Shown here: one piece after another, positions 35,976 through 45,581 of the stretch
How positions within the stretch are numbered: the first letter of the stretch is position 1
Layout: every line of letters starts with the position of its first letter
Assembly: GCA_018003515.1 (NCBI GenBank)
Contig: JAGNDO010000025.1
Location: forward strand, 1-64,000
Direction of reading: 5' to 3'
Length of the DNA stretch: 64,000 bases
DNA from: Caldilineaceae bacterium
GTDB taxonomy: Bacteria; Chloroflexota; Anaerolineae; Caldilineales; Caldilineaceae
Notes under the pieces: model-generated
What the model was told of the DNA's origin: nothing
Databases searched by the model: none
The model's input: only the letters and a program-made list of their open reading frames with translations
Made by a program: the position numbers and the translations under genes

Positions 35976-36926
35976 TCACGAAATCTGCGACAACAACAAA
36001 GACAGGGTCACCATGCTGACCAGGGTGGTGAAGAAGATCACCGTGGCCACAAAGCGGGGGGCGGCGTCATATTCCGTGGCCAGGACTGTGACCATCACAG
36101 CGGTGGGCATGGCCGCTTGCAGAAGGATTACGTTGCGCTCCAGCCCGGTGATGCCCATGAGCAGGCAGAAAAGAAAGGCTAGGGCCGGGGTGCCCAGCAG
36201 ACGCAAGGCCACAACCCGGGCCAGCACGGCCTGGCGGGCCACCAGGGGGGCGCTGCTCAACTGGATACCTAACAGAACCAACATGCCGGGAATGGCCATG
36301 TCCGCCAGCAGATCCACGGGACGAAAGATCCCCACGGGTAGCTCCCACCCCATTCCGTTGATAAGCATCCCCAAAAATGCGGCGTAAAGAATGGGCACTT
36401 TGAGGGTGCTGCGGAAAGCAGACCCCATGGAAGCGCCCTGCCCCTCAGAGCCATTGGGATCGCCGGTGGTGCGGCCCATAGAGGCGATGAAGACCCCCAC
36501 TGTGTTGCCCAAAAAGGAGTTGACGATATAGAAAATGGTGGCCAAGGCCAGCCCGGTCTCGCCCAGGGCGAAGTAGCTGATGGGTAGCCCCATGTTGCCA
36601 TTGTTGCCCATCATGGCGCACAGAGTCACCGCCACCCGCCGCCGCCGCTCCTGATCCCAGGCGATGATCCAGCCCAGCACCCCGGCCACCAGCATGATCA
36701 CCATGGCGGCAAAGGCAATGCGACCCAGGCTGGCATAAGGAATGTCGCTCTGATAGAGGCCCCGAAAAACCAAGGAGGGCGTGGACAGAAAGAAGAGGAT
36801 ACGCCCCAAGGTGCGTCCATCTAACTTCATGGTGCGGGCCAGTAGAAAACCGGTCCCAGCCACCAAAAAGACCGGCAACACCGTGTTGCCAAAGATTGGC
36901 AACAACTTTTGCAGAACAGCCAACAT
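35976..36926 (-). CDS. AEC-family (auxin efflux carrier type) transporter
   Basis: 316 residues, the usual family length, with about ten membrane helices in two similar halves. Characteristic segments are RILFFLSTPSLVFRGLYQSD (first half), TLCAMMGNNGNMGLPISYFA (the Asn/Gly-rich substrate loop) and LVGTPALAFLF-like helices near the end. The ATG at 36926 (MLAVLQKLLPIFG) begins the first helix. The open frame continues upstream only through repeat DNA. Known members export or import organic acids and auxin-like anions; the substrate here is unknown. Confidence 0.88.
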   Translation of the reverse strand: MLAVLQKLLPIFGNTVLPVFLVAGTGFLLARTMKLDGRTLGRILFFLSTPSLVFRGLYQSDIPYASLGRIAFAAMVIMLVAGVLGWIIAWDQERRRRVAVTLCAMMGNNGNMGLPISYFALGETGLALATIFYIVNSFLGNTVGVFIASMGRTTGDPNGSEGQGASMGSAFRSTLKVPILYAAFLGMLINGMGWELPVGIFRPVDLLADMAIPGMLVLLGIQLSSAPLVARQAVLARVVALRLLGTPALAFLFCLLMGITGLERNVILLQAAMPTAVMVTVLATEYDAAPRFVATVIFFTTLVSMVTLSLLLSQIS

Positions 36927-36984
36927 AAAACCACGACTTTCCAGCGAAAATCTGGTGGCGCGCATAGCGCCGGGATAATTTTGT

Positions 36985-37106
36985 GCTAGTGTTCTGTCAC
37001 CGCTGATTTGATGGATTGTGGAGTCGGGCATCCTCAGATGCCCGCCGTTCGCATCTGAGGATGCGAACTCCTCAATTCCATCATTTGAACGTTGACGGGA
37101 CACTAG
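36985..37106. repeat. Palindromic element, GGCATCCTCAGATGC family (copy 2)
   Basis: Inner arms around 37020-37072 (GGAGTCGGGCATCCTCAGAT / ATCTGAGGATGCGAACTCC) sit inside a weaker outer pair ending CTAGTGTTCTGTCAC / GACGGGACACTAG. It is the first of three different repeats lying end to end in the gap 36927-37375, which holds no gene. Confidence 0.87.
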
Positions 37107-37113
37107 ACCAGCC

Positions 37114-37226
37114 CGGCGCAAATAGGTCCGGGAAAAGAGCGCGCTAGCCAGATCCGTGACCTGGCGGGTCGACACAGGACGTCCGGGGCATCCATTCGTC
37201 AACCCGCCGGTCATGGACCGGCTACG
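37114..37226. repeat. Partial inverted copy of the 33.5-33.9 kb nested palindrome
   Basis: AAATAGGTCCGGGA, GCTAGCC-GATCCGTGACCTGG and CCATTCGTCAACCCGCCGG match the complement of 33755-33866 in the same order. Confidence 0.8.
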
Positions 37227-37247
37227 AGCGTAAGAGTTCCCCGAGTT

Positions 37248-37350
37248 GTAATCGTTCACCCCCCTTGGCCCCCCGGCCCCCAATCCTGGGGGAGGTCGTG
37301 GACAGTTCCCCCCAAAGTTGGGGGGTCAGGGGGGCGGGGTGAACGATTAC
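37248..37350. repeat. Palindromic element with CCCCC-AATC-GGGGG core
   Basis: Outer arms GTAATCGTTCACCCC / GGGGTGAACGATTAC (37248-37262, 37336-37350) enclose G- and C-rich inner stems. Related in design to 15299-15435 and 40458-40506. Confidence 0.85.
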
Positions 37351-37375
37351 CCCGAGTGATTACCGCCCGACGGTG

Positions 37376-37804
37376 CTAGGCCGCCCCATCTTTGTCCGTG
37401 GAGAGCGCGCCTTCGTCAAGCTCATCCCCCGGCTCTTCATAGTCAGAATAGTCCTCGTCGTACAGGTCGTCATCGGGCACATCGTCCCAGCCTACGTTGT
37501 GGAGCATCTCGTAGCCGGCCAGGGAGGGGGCGAAGTATTCGACCACGTATTCCCCGGGCACGCCCATGGGCTGGGCGATCTCGTCCAACAGGGCGCGCAG
37601 AAAGGCCTGGCGGCGGGCGGAAGGCATCTGGCGGGAAACTTCGTCCCACAACAGGATGGTGCCGTAGGTGCCCTCGTTGGTATAGTGCAGATCCAGCTTG
37701 CCGATGGCCTGGGGATCCTGGGCCTCGTCCACCTGTTCCAGATCAAAGAGGGCGTACTGCTCCGAGCTGGAGGTGCGCACCAATCGCTTTAGTTTCAGAT
37801 TCAT
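37376..37804 (-). CDS. Conserved-looking hypothetical protein with acidic tail
   Basis: 142 residues. A compact alpha/beta-like N-terminal part of about 105 residues (KLKRLVRTSSSEQYALFDLE, TNEGTYGTILLWDE) is followed by a strongly acidic tail (DDVPDDDLYDEDYSDYEEP). Its ATG overlaps the HEAT-protein stop by 4 bases (ATGA), so the two are coupled and probably interact. It is not a family I can name. The acidic tails of both proteins hint at a shared partner such as a basic protein or metal ion. Confidence 0.72.
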   Translation of the reverse strand: MNLKLKRLVRTSSSEQYALFDLEQVDEAQDPQAIGKLDLHYTNEGTYGTILLWDEVSRQMPSARRQAFLRALLDEIAQPMGVPGEYVVEYFAPSLAGYEMLHNVGWDDVPDDDLYDEDYSDYEEPGDELDEGALSTDKDGAA

Positions 37805-38913
37805 TCGTCGTCCTCGTCACCGCTGTTGTCGTCGTCGTCATCGTCCCACATATCCCACTCGTCTGCCCAGTCGTCGATCTCATCTTCAGCGTCCGTCTCT
37901 TTACCGGCGGCATCGGTGTCGAGTTCGTTCTCGTCAAAGAGGGCCATATTGCCGCCTTCGCCATAGAAGAGCATCTCTTCCAGGGCCAGCCCCGCGGCCT
38001 CAGCCTCCTCCGGGATGTCGCTCTCCTCCAGGATGCGCAGGGCCTCCCGACCCTCTTTGTCGCCGATGCGGCCCAGGGCGGTGATGGCGGCGATCCGTAC
38101 AGCCAGTTCGTCATCCTCCAACAGCAGGATCAGCCCGCGCAGGGCGCTCTTGACCTCCAATTCGCCACAGGCCTCGGCGGCGGCGGCACGCATGGCGGCA
38201 TCGGGGTTGTGTAATTCGGCCCGCACAATGCTGCGCCAGCGCACGTCCGCACTGCGGCCCATGGCCACCAGGGCGCTGGCTCGCATCTCCGCCTGGGGGG
38301 AATAGTAGCCATCCTCGATCAACTGGCGGATGCCTACCTCGCCCGAGAAGGCGACGCTTTCCAAGGCGGACGCTCGCACAATGGCCGGTTCATATTCGTT
38401 TTGCAGCACGCCCAACAGCGCTTCCTCGGCCCGCATGGCCAGGGATGCGTCCAATTCGTCCAATTCCCCAGCCAGGACAAAGAGACCCAGGGCTTGGGCC
38501 GCGGCGGCCCGCACCGGGGCTTCTGCATCGTTGTACACCATCTGCACAAAAAGGGTGACCAGATCCGGCTCGCTGTCTTCCCACAGCCCGGCGATGGCCA
38601 TGCGCCGCACCTCGGCGTCCTCATCGGCCAGGGCCACCCGCAGCAGACGCCCCAACTGCACGTCCAGATTCTCCTCCGCCTCGGCCACCAAGGTGCGGAT
38701 CACCTGGCGGCGGCGGGCCACAGGGATCATCCCCCACTGTTCTCGTAATCGGGTTTGATCCGTGCGGCTGAGATCCGACAGGGCAACCAGGGCTTGCAGG
38801 GAGGGCAGATCCGGATCTTGGATCAGGCGGCGCAGCAGATCGTCCATGGAAATCTGCGGCGTGGGTGGTTGCCAAGAGAGGGGCAGGTCATCGCCATTGG
38901 TTTGGTCGTTCAT
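37801..38913 (-). CDS. HEAT-repeat protein with acidic C-terminus
   Basis: 370 residues. Residues about 40-310 are HEAT/PBS-lyase-type repeats (DEDAEVRRMAIAGLWED, DAEAPVRAAAAQALGLF, NPDAAMRAAAAEACGELE, DDELAVRIAAITALGRIGD), an interaction scaffold. The final 60 residues are almost entirely Asp/Glu. The ATG at 38913 opens MNDQTNGDDLPLSW; longer frames upstream cross the LysM-gene end. It lies 4 bases after the LysM gene stop and is coupled to the small acidic-tail protein. Confidence 0.82.
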   Translation of the reverse strand: MNDQTNGDDLPLSWQPPTPQISMDDLLRRLIQDPDLPSLQALVALSDLSRTDQTRLREQWGMIPVARRRQVIRTLVAEAEENLDVQLGRLLRVALADEDAEVRRMAIAGLWEDSEPDLVTLFVQMVYNDAEAPVRAAAAQALGLFVLAGELDELDASLAMRAEEALLGVLQNEYEPAIVRASALESVAFSGEVGIRQLIEDGYYSPQAEMRASALVAMGRSADVRWRSIVRAELHNPDAAMRAAAAEACGELEVKSALRGLILLLEDDELAVRIAAITALGRIGDKEGREALRILEESDIPEEAEAAGLALEEMLFYGEGGNMALFDENELDTDAAGKETDAEDEIDDWADEWDMWDDDDDDNSGDEDDE

Positions 38914-38917
38914 AAGT

Positions 38918-40435
38918 TTATGGATTCCAAGAAAATGCCCAAACTGAGCTGGGCGGGCTGACGGCGTCGTTGCCGTTGATGATTTGTACATACCAACGCC
39001 ACTGTCGATTGTATTCCTGTGGGGCCTGAGTACACAGAGATGTATCCAACTTCCATGACAATTGGGTCTGACGTACCACCGCTGCCCACGAGATGGTCTC
39101 GCTGCCGTCCGCCTGGGGTGGCCCGCCGACATAGCCCACGCGTAATTCATATTCATCCCCCGGTCCCAGTGACGCTGCCTGCCAAGTCAAGAGTTGGAGC
39201 GTGTTGCATCCCAGGATGGGGGTGCCCGAACTCGGAGACAGCAGGACCGGCGCACTTAGACGCAGGGTCGGCGGCTCGGTTGGGGTGGGCGTGGGGGACG
39301 CTTGGACGGGAGCCGGCGCGGGTGTTGCCGGGGCCGGCGTGGGTGTCGGAAAGCCTTGGCCAGGAGCAGGGATAATCAACGAATGGCCAATCTGCAAGCG
39401 TGTGGCGTCCTGGGCGGTCAGGCCGTTGGCCGCCAGCAAATTGTTCACCGTGATCCCAAAGCGAGTGGCGATCCCGCTCAACGTGTCCCCGGATCCCAGG
39501 GCATAGGTCACTGCGGGGGCGGGGGAAGGGGTGGCCGTTGGCGGCGCTGCCGGCGTGATGGGCGTAGCCGTGGGTGACAGATTTCCCCCAGCCGGAATCA
39601 CCAAAACAGTGCCCGCTCGAATACGGGTGGCGTCGGCCAGGGTCAAATCATTGGCGGCCAACAGTTCATCCACGGTCACCCCAAAACGGCGGGCGATCCC
39701 CGCTGGCGTCTCCCCGGGCTGGACCGTGTAACTCGTGGCATCCAGGGTGGGGACGGACGTGGGCGTGGCGGTGGGCGTCGCCGTAGGGGTGGGCGTCTCG
39801 GTTGCGGTGGCCGTGGGCAAAGCCGTGGCCGAGGGTTCCGGCGTCGCCGTGGCGGTCGGGGCCTCCACAACCAAGGTGGCGGTGACAACTTCTTGCACCG
39901 CCACCGTCACCACCACCGTGGCAGTGGGTTCAGCCGTCTGCTCTGGGGTGGGCGTATCTGTGGGAACCAGGGGCAGATCCACCATTTCGCCCAGGGCCAC
40001 GGTTTGGGGCTGGCCGTCCCCGCCCAGTTGGATGCGCACGCCCAATCGATCAAAGAGCAACAGACCGATCAGCAAGGCCAGCAACACGGGCACGCCCCAA
40101 GTCAACAACCGAGAAGGGGCCGGGTGCAGGTGGCGGCCACAGCTTGGGCAGATCACCAACTGGGACGAAGCTTGGTGATGGCAATGGCGACAGCGGATAC
40201 GGCGGGCCGATTTGCGCAGACGAATGCCGCACCCGGCGCAGACCGTGGCCCCTGACGGGATCTCGGTGCCGCAGTTGGCACATTGATGCTGTTCAGGCCC
40301 GGCGGCGATCACGGCAGAGAGATCCGCGGCGCTAAATTGTGCGCCCCCTCCCCCAGGCCCGCCATTTTTCTTAATGCCGGGTCCGACCCCCGGATTTTGG
40401 GACGAGTCAGATGGGTTCATTGGGTTTGCAGTCAT
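38918..40435 (-). CDS. Zinc-ribbon / membrane / LysM protein
   Basis: 505 residues. A cytoplasmic N-terminus with two zinc ribbons (CANCGTEIPSGATVCAGCG; CRHCHHQ...CPSCG, about 56-121) precedes one membrane helix (WGVPVLLALLIGLLLFDRLG). A long Thr/Pro/Ala/Glu linker leads to two LysM domains (about 235-280 and 316-362: GETPAGIARRFGVTVDELLA, GDTLSGIATRFGITVNNLLA), and the C-terminal domain of about 100 residues has two Cys. LysM binds peptidoglycan-type glycan, so the protein links the inside of the cell to the wall. Start uncertain: a second ATG lies 15 bases downstream. Confidence 0.82.
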   Translation of the reverse strand: MTANPMNPSDSSQNPGVGPGIKKNGGPGGGGAQFSAADLSAVIAAGPEQHQCANCGTEIPSGATVCAGCGIRLRKSARRIRCRHCHHQASSQLVICPSCGRHLHPAPSRLLTWGVPVLLALLIGLLLFDRLGVRIQLGGDGQPQTVALGEMVDLPLVPTDTPTPEQTAEPTATVVVTVAVQEVVTATLVVEAPTATATPEPSATALPTATATETPTPTATPTATPTSVPTLDATSYTVQPGETPAGIARRFGVTVDELLAANDLTLADATRIRAGTVLVIPAGGNLSPTATPITPAAPPTATPSPAPAVTYALGSGDTLSGIATRFGITVNNLLAANGLTAQDATRLQIGHSLIIPAPGQGFPTPTPAPATPAPAPVQASPTPTPTEPPTLRLSAPVLLSPSSGTPILGCNTLQLLTWQAASLGPGDEYELRVGYVGGPPQADGSETISWAAVVRQTQLSWKLDTSLCTQAPQEYNRQWRWYVQIINGNDAVSPPSSVWAFSWNP

Positions 40436-40457
40436 GAGTTCAGCAGTGAATGGTGAC

Positions 40458-40506
40458 AGCCGCCCTCCCCCAGCATTGGGGGCCGGGGGACCGGGGGGCG
40501 GCGGAT
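40458..40506. repeat. G/C-tract palindrome
   Basis: CCGCCCTCCCCCAGCATTGG and the complementary GGGGGGCGGCGG tract form a stem between the RIP and LysM genes. It shares the CCCCCA-ATTGGGGG core with 15299-15435. Confidence 0.7.
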
Positions 40507-40522
40507 GAACGCTTACTTTGGC

Positions 40523-41866
40523 TTATTGCCCCAGCAATTGGATCCAGTCCAACCCTTCACGGGTGGCACCGATGTCCCGGAAGGTGATCAGCACCATCAG
40601 CCCCAACAGGACGACAAAGCCGATCATGTGGACCATGCCCTCCCGCTCCGGGCTGACCCGCTTGCCCCGCAGGACTTCAACCAGAATAAAGATCAGCCGC
40701 CCCCCATCCAAAGCCGGGATGGGCAGCAGGTTGGTGATGGCCAGGGCCGCGCTGAGGATGGCGGAGAGCCGCCAAATGGGATACCAGAGACCGGTCTGCA
40801 CCGTGGCATCCACAGCATCCCCCACCATCTGGGCGATCCCGATGGGGCCGACCAGATCCGCCTGGCCGGGGGCCAGGGCACCGCTCAGGGCGTCAAAGGG
40901 CAGACGCACCATAAAGGTGATGTACTCCCAAGTGAAGAACAGCCCCTCTTTCAACGCCGGAAAGAGGGAGAGGGTGGCCAAAGAAGACGCGCTTTCAATC
41001 CCAATCCCAATGGCCCCTTCCCCTGGCGGCGGATCGGACCGGGGGATCATGGTGGCATCGATCAGCGTGCCATCCCGCAGGAGGGTCATGGTCATCTCCT
41101 GGTCGGCATGGCTGGAGATCTCTCGGCTCAGGGACATGTCAGCGGTGACGATTTCACCGTTGATGGCGTAGACGCGGTCGCCGGTTTGGAGACCGGCGGT
41201 CTGGGCCGGGCTATTTTCGCTGATCGCAAAGACACGGGTATTGAGAACCGTGCCAACCTCCACACCGGCCAGCAGATCCGCGGTGGTGGCATCGGCCGGC
41301 GTGGTCAAAATGAGAGTGGCTCCCTGGCGCAAGACCGTCAGATCCGCGCCGGGTTCTTCGGCGTTGGTCACTTTGGCGGCCACTTCGTCCAACATGGAGA
41401 CCATCACCGGGCGGTCGCCCTGGGCCAGCAGGATGTCACCGGGCTGCAAGCCAACCTGGGCCGCCAAGGAAGTGTCCGGGATCTGGTTGAGTTGGGGTGT
41501 GGCCGCCGGGGCGGGGAAACCGGCCATAAAGCTAAAGGCAAAGAAGAGGATGGCCAAGATAAAGTTCATGGCCGGACCGGCCACCAAAGTCAGCGCCCGG
41601 CCCAGGGCGGGGGCGGCGTTGAAGGCTCCGGGGGACATATCCGCGGCGTCCTCGCCCTTCATGCGGGCAAAACCGCCAAAGGGAATCCAGTTCAGGGTGA
41701 AGAGCGTGCCCTGAAAGGTGAAGAGTTTAACGGCTCGGGGCGGATAGCCCATGCCAAACTCTTCCACCACAATACCACTGCGCCGGGCCACCAAATAGTG
41801 GCCCAACTCGTGAAAGAAGATCAGGATGCCCAGCACCAGCACGAATGAAACGATCGTTGAAATCAT
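40523..41866 (-). CDS. rseP: RIP metalloprotease (site-2 protease, RseP/RasP type)
   Basis: 447 residues. Zinc motif HELGH at residues 19-23 in the first membrane helix, a PDZ-type region (PAQTAGLQTGDRVYAINGEI) after residue 200 and the third zinc ligand in NLLPIPALDGGR near residue 385. The enzyme cleaves membrane-spanning anti-sigma factors or signal-peptide remnants within the membrane. The ATG at 41866 begins MISTIVSFVL; the upstream in-frame start is not needed. The LysM gene follows after 87 bases. Confidence 0.93.
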   Translation of the reverse strand: MISTIVSFVLVLGILIFFHELGHYLVARRSGIVVEEFGMGYPPRAVKLFTFQGTLFTLNWIPFGGFARMKGEDAADMSPGAFNAAPALGRALTLVAGPAMNFILAILFFAFSFMAGFPAPAATPQLNQIPDTSLAAQVGLQPGDILLAQGDRPVMVSMLDEVAAKVTNAEEPGADLTVLRQGATLILTTPADATTADLLAGVEVGTVLNTRVFAISENSPAQTAGLQTGDRVYAINGEIVTADMSLSREISSHADQEMTMTLLRDGTLIDATMIPRSDPPPGEGAIGIGIESASSLATLSLFPALKEGLFFTWEYITFMVRLPFDALSGALAPGQADLVGPIGIAQMVGDAVDATVQTGLWYPIWRLSAILSAALAITNLLPIPALDGGRLIFILVEVLRGKRVSPEREGMVHMIGFVVLLGLMVLITFRDIGATREGLDWIQLLGQ

Positions 41867-41994
41867 AGAACTCTCTTTTTGGGTAAGGATCGGGAAGATG
41901 TCGCCGATCGGACGCGTCAGGCCATTATACAATGCACAATGCTCAATGGACAATGCACAATAGGCGAGAGGAAGAGTGGAAATTGAAAATAGGA

Positions 41995-43212
41995 TTATAG
42001 CTTGTTGTCCGCTTTAGCTTTCTTGAACCTGATCTTGGCCTCGTCGATGCTGACCCCCTCCACGAAATAGGCGATAGCCGCCTCCCCGATGCCCCAGGTA
42101 CCGGCAAAGGCGACGCCGGCCGAGATCACCTCGCCTGCACCCACAAACACGAACTTGATCAGGGCCCGAGCGCCCTCGCGCAGGGCAAAGCCCGCCCCCA
42201 CATTGACGCCCAAGGCGGTCAGAAATTCTATGGCACTCTGCCGGGTCATCTCCCGGCCAGAGATGTAGGCGATGCCGATGATCATGCCGATTTGGGCCGC
42301 GGTGATGGGGATGACATCCGCCAAGGGGATGGGCGTGGCCGCAATCCCCGCACAGATCGTGGCCGTGGACCCCACCAGCCGGCGGGCGAATTTGCGCTGG
42401 GTCTTCTTCAAGGACGAAAGGCGAGCCAATTGAAGCTGGGCCGAATTCGGCAGCACCTCCATCAGATAGTCGATCAGAAGATCGATGTTCCAGTAGTTGT
42501 CATACACCCGCTGCCCGTTTTCATATTCCGCATAGGCGGAGACAGGGATGACTTTGAGCAACTCGATATGGAAACCGGCAAAGGCGTTTTGCAGCGCGTC
42601 AACCGCCTGGTGGATATTGGCCTGTTTTTGGCTGTTTGCATAGGGCGGCTCGACTCGCTTTGGGTCCAATTCATCCACCTGTGTGACCAAAGCAGCCACG
42701 GGGATCGCATAATGATGGGTCTCCGCAATAAACTTGCGGAGGGTGATCACGCTGTCGATGTCTTTGGCAATGTGGGCATCGACCTCTTTGGCTTTGCACA
42801 TAAACAGAATGGCATCCGGGCAGACGGCCTCGATGCCCTGCCGGATCTCCTCGATGCTCTCGGCAAAGCTGGCAGATTGCGGTTTGCTTAGGTCGCCCAG
42901 GCCCCGGGTGTCCAGAATTCGTAGGGCCCCCTTGGTATTTTCAAGCGTGTGCCACACCGCCGCGCCTGTCTCCGACAAGACGGACCCGACCGTGGCCACC
43001 CGTTCAGCGAAGATCGCATTGATCAGGGATGATTTTCCTGCCCCGCGCCGGCCCAGGATCAGAATGCGCGGCGGTCGGTTCTCCATAATCAGCTCCCTCA
43101 CCTCAAGAAGTTCGTGCCTGATGCGTTCGCGTGGCGGGTCAGGTTGTTTCTCAATTGCCTTGATCACAAGATCAACGATTTCGGTCAGCCTTTGACTGCC
43201 ATCCGCGTCCAT
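41995..43212 (-). CDS. Era-like GTPase with DUF697-type membrane domain
   Basis: 405 residues. GTPase motifs are G1 GRRGAGKSSL (53-62), G3 DTRGLGD and G4 TQVDELD. The C-terminal 140 residues are hydrophobic and helical (LVGSTATICAGIAATPIPLA, ITAAQIGMIIGIAYISG), as in DUF697 proteins that associate with membranes. It is transcribed apart from its neighbours and lies between the IPK and RIP genes. The cellular role is unknown; related GTPases act in membrane or iron-handling processes. Confidence 0.8.
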   Translation of the reverse strand: MDADGSQRLTEIVDLVIKAIEKQPDPPRERIRHELLEVRELIMENRPPRILILGRRGAGKSSLINAIFAERVATVGSVLSETGAAVWHTLENTKGALRILDTRGLGDLSKPQSASFAESIEEIRQGIEAVCPDAILFMCKAKEVDAHIAKDIDSVITLRKFIAETHHYAIPVAALVTQVDELDPKRVEPPYANSQKQANIHQAVDALQNAFAGFHIELLKVIPVSAYAEYENGQRVYDNYWNIDLLIDYLMEVLPNSAQLQLARLSSLKKTQRKFARRLVGSTATICAGIAATPIPLADVIPITAAQIGMIIGIAYISGREMTRQSAIEFLTALGVNVGAGFALREGARALIKFVFVGAGEVISAGVAFAGTWGIGEAAIAYFVEGVSIDEAKIRFKKAKADNKL

Positions 43213-43260
43213 TTTTTCTTTTCCTCTTCAACTCGCTGCGCGCTTCTGCGCTCTCAGCGG

Positions 43261-44094
<834 letters not shown>

Positions 44095-44118
44095 AGGTAC
44101 CCCGATTTCAAAAAAGAC

Positions 44119-44193
44119 GATCCACGAATCTTCACAAATCTCCACGAATCAAAAACAAAAGGATTCGTGTAGATTCGTGAAGATTCGTGGATC
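44119..44193. repeat. Palindromic element, CACGAATCT family (copy 3)
   Basis: 32-base arms (44119-44150 and 44162-44193), nearly perfect, with an 11-base A-rich loop. It touches the last base of the SelA stop codon (44193-44195). Confidence 0.93.
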
Positions 44194-45581
44194 TAGTCAG
44201 TACTCCAGGCCCGCAGGATGGTGGCGATGAGGTCGTTGTCGGTTTCGGGGAGGACGGTGCGGGGGTCGAAGAGGAGGCGGTCGGCTTGGATGCGGCAGAT
44301 GAGGGGCTGGTCGGCGGCGCGCAGGCGGTGGGCCAGGGCGTCCGGCGCGGGGGAAGCCAGGGCCAGGACCACCGTGGGCAGGGTCTCGCCGGGCAGACTG
44401 CCGCCGCCCACTGCGCTCTCTCCGGGCTGGGTGGTGGCGGGGAGGCCGTGGGCGATCAGGCGGTCCCGCCACGCTTCGGCCCGGGTGCGGAGCGTTTCTA
44501 ATGGGGCGGAGATCATGCGCCAGACCGGGATGTCGGCGACGGCTTGGCCACGCTCGTAGCTGCGCAAGGTGGCGTCCAACGCGGCCAAGGTCATCTTGTC
44601 CACCCGCAGGGCGCGCAGGAGGGGGAAGCGGCGCAGGTCGGCGATCAGGTCCGCCCGGCCCAAAATCAGCCCGGCTTGGGGACCGCCCAGGAGTTTGTCC
44701 CCGCTGAAGGTGACGATGTCCGCGCCGGCGGCTAGGCTGGCCTGGACCGTGGGTTCCGGGGAGAGGCCATAGGCCGCGGTGTCCAAAAGGGTGCCGCTGC
44801 CCAGATCGTCGATCAGGATGGGATCGTGTCCGGTCAGGCTGCGGAAGTCGTTGATCAGGGTGGCCAGTTCGGCCAAGGTCGGCTCGGTGACGAAGCCGAT
44901 CTGTTTGAAATTGCTGGAATGCACCCGCATGATGGCCGCTGTGTTGCCAAAGAGGACATCGTCGAAGTCTTGCAGATGGGTGCGGTTGGTGGTACCCACC
45001 TCGACCAAGGTGGCCCCGCTCAGGCGCAGCACATCGGGGATACGGAAGCCGCCGCCGATCTCCACCAACTGGCCCCGGCTGATCAGCACTTCCCGGTTTC
45101 GGCACAGGGCGGCCAGGACCAGGAAGACGGCCCCAGCGTTGTTGTTGACCACCAGGGCATCCTCGGCCCCGGTCAGGCGGCAGAGCAGATCCCGGCTGTG
45201 GTCGTAGCGGCTGCCCCGTTTGCCCGTTTCCAAGTCGTATTCCAGATTGGAATAGCCTTGGGCCGCGGCGGCCACGGCTTGGCGGGCATCATGGCTGAGG
45301 GGGGCGCGGCCCAAATTGGTGTGGACGATGATGCCCGTGGCGTTGATCAGGGGGCGCAGGGTGGGGGCGGCCAGATCGGCCAGGGCTTGGGCCAGGCGGT
45401 CGGGCCAGCTTTCCGGCGCGGGCGCGGGCTGGCCGTCGGCGATGGCGGCGCGGGCGGTTTCGAGCATCTCCCGCAGGGTGCGGGTGACCAGATCTGGGCC
45501 ATAGGCGGCGGTGAGGGCGGTCACGGCGTCCTGGCGCAGGAGGGCGTCCACGGCGGGGAGGTTGCGGTATTCGCTACTCAT
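44193..45581 (-). CDS. selA: L-seryl-tRNA(Sec) selenium transferase (SelA)
   Basis: 462 residues, the usual SelA length. A PLP-dependent fold-type-I enzyme turning Ser-tRNA(Sec) into Sec-tRNA(Sec) with selenophosphate. Signatures are the N-terminal RNLPAVDALL, NATGIIVHTNLGRAPLS, YDLETGKRGSRYDH, the PLP-lysine region TFSGDKLLGGPQAG and RVDKMTLAALDATLR. Of two close ATGs, 45581 is favoured because GGAG lies about 8 bases upstream; the start overlaps the esterase stop by 8 bases. No selB, selC or selD is present in the window. Confidence 0.93.
   Translation of the reverse strand: MSSEYRNLPAVDALLRQDAVTALTAAYGPDLVTRTLREMLETARAAIADGQPAPAPESWPDRLAQALADLAAPTLRPLINATGIIVHTNLGRAPLSHDARQAVAAAAQGYSNLEYDLETGKRGSRYDHSRDLLCRLTGAEDALVVNNNAGAVFLVLAALCRNREVLISRGQLVEIGGGFRIPDVLRLSGATLVEVGTTNRTHLQDFDDVLFGNTAAIMRVHSSNFKQIGFVTEPTLAELATLINDFRSLTGHDPILIDDLGSGTLLDTAAYGLSPEPTVQASLAAGADIVTFSGDKLLGGPQAGLILGRADLIADLRRFPLLRALRVDKMTLAALDATLRSYERGQAVADIPVWRMISAPLETLRTRAEAWRDRLIAHGLPATTQPGESAVGGGSLPGETLPTVVLALASPAPDALAHRLRAADQPLICRIQADRLLFDPRTVLPETDNDLIATILRAWSTD

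Noticed and set aside
36927-37283. 119-residue N-terminal extension of the AEC transporter
   Set aside because: It is translated from three intergenic repeats; the family start matches the ATG at 36926.
44193-45581. Selenocysteine codons in neighbouring genes
   Set aside because: No in-frame TGA with continued family similarity was noticed in the esterase, amidase or IPK genes.
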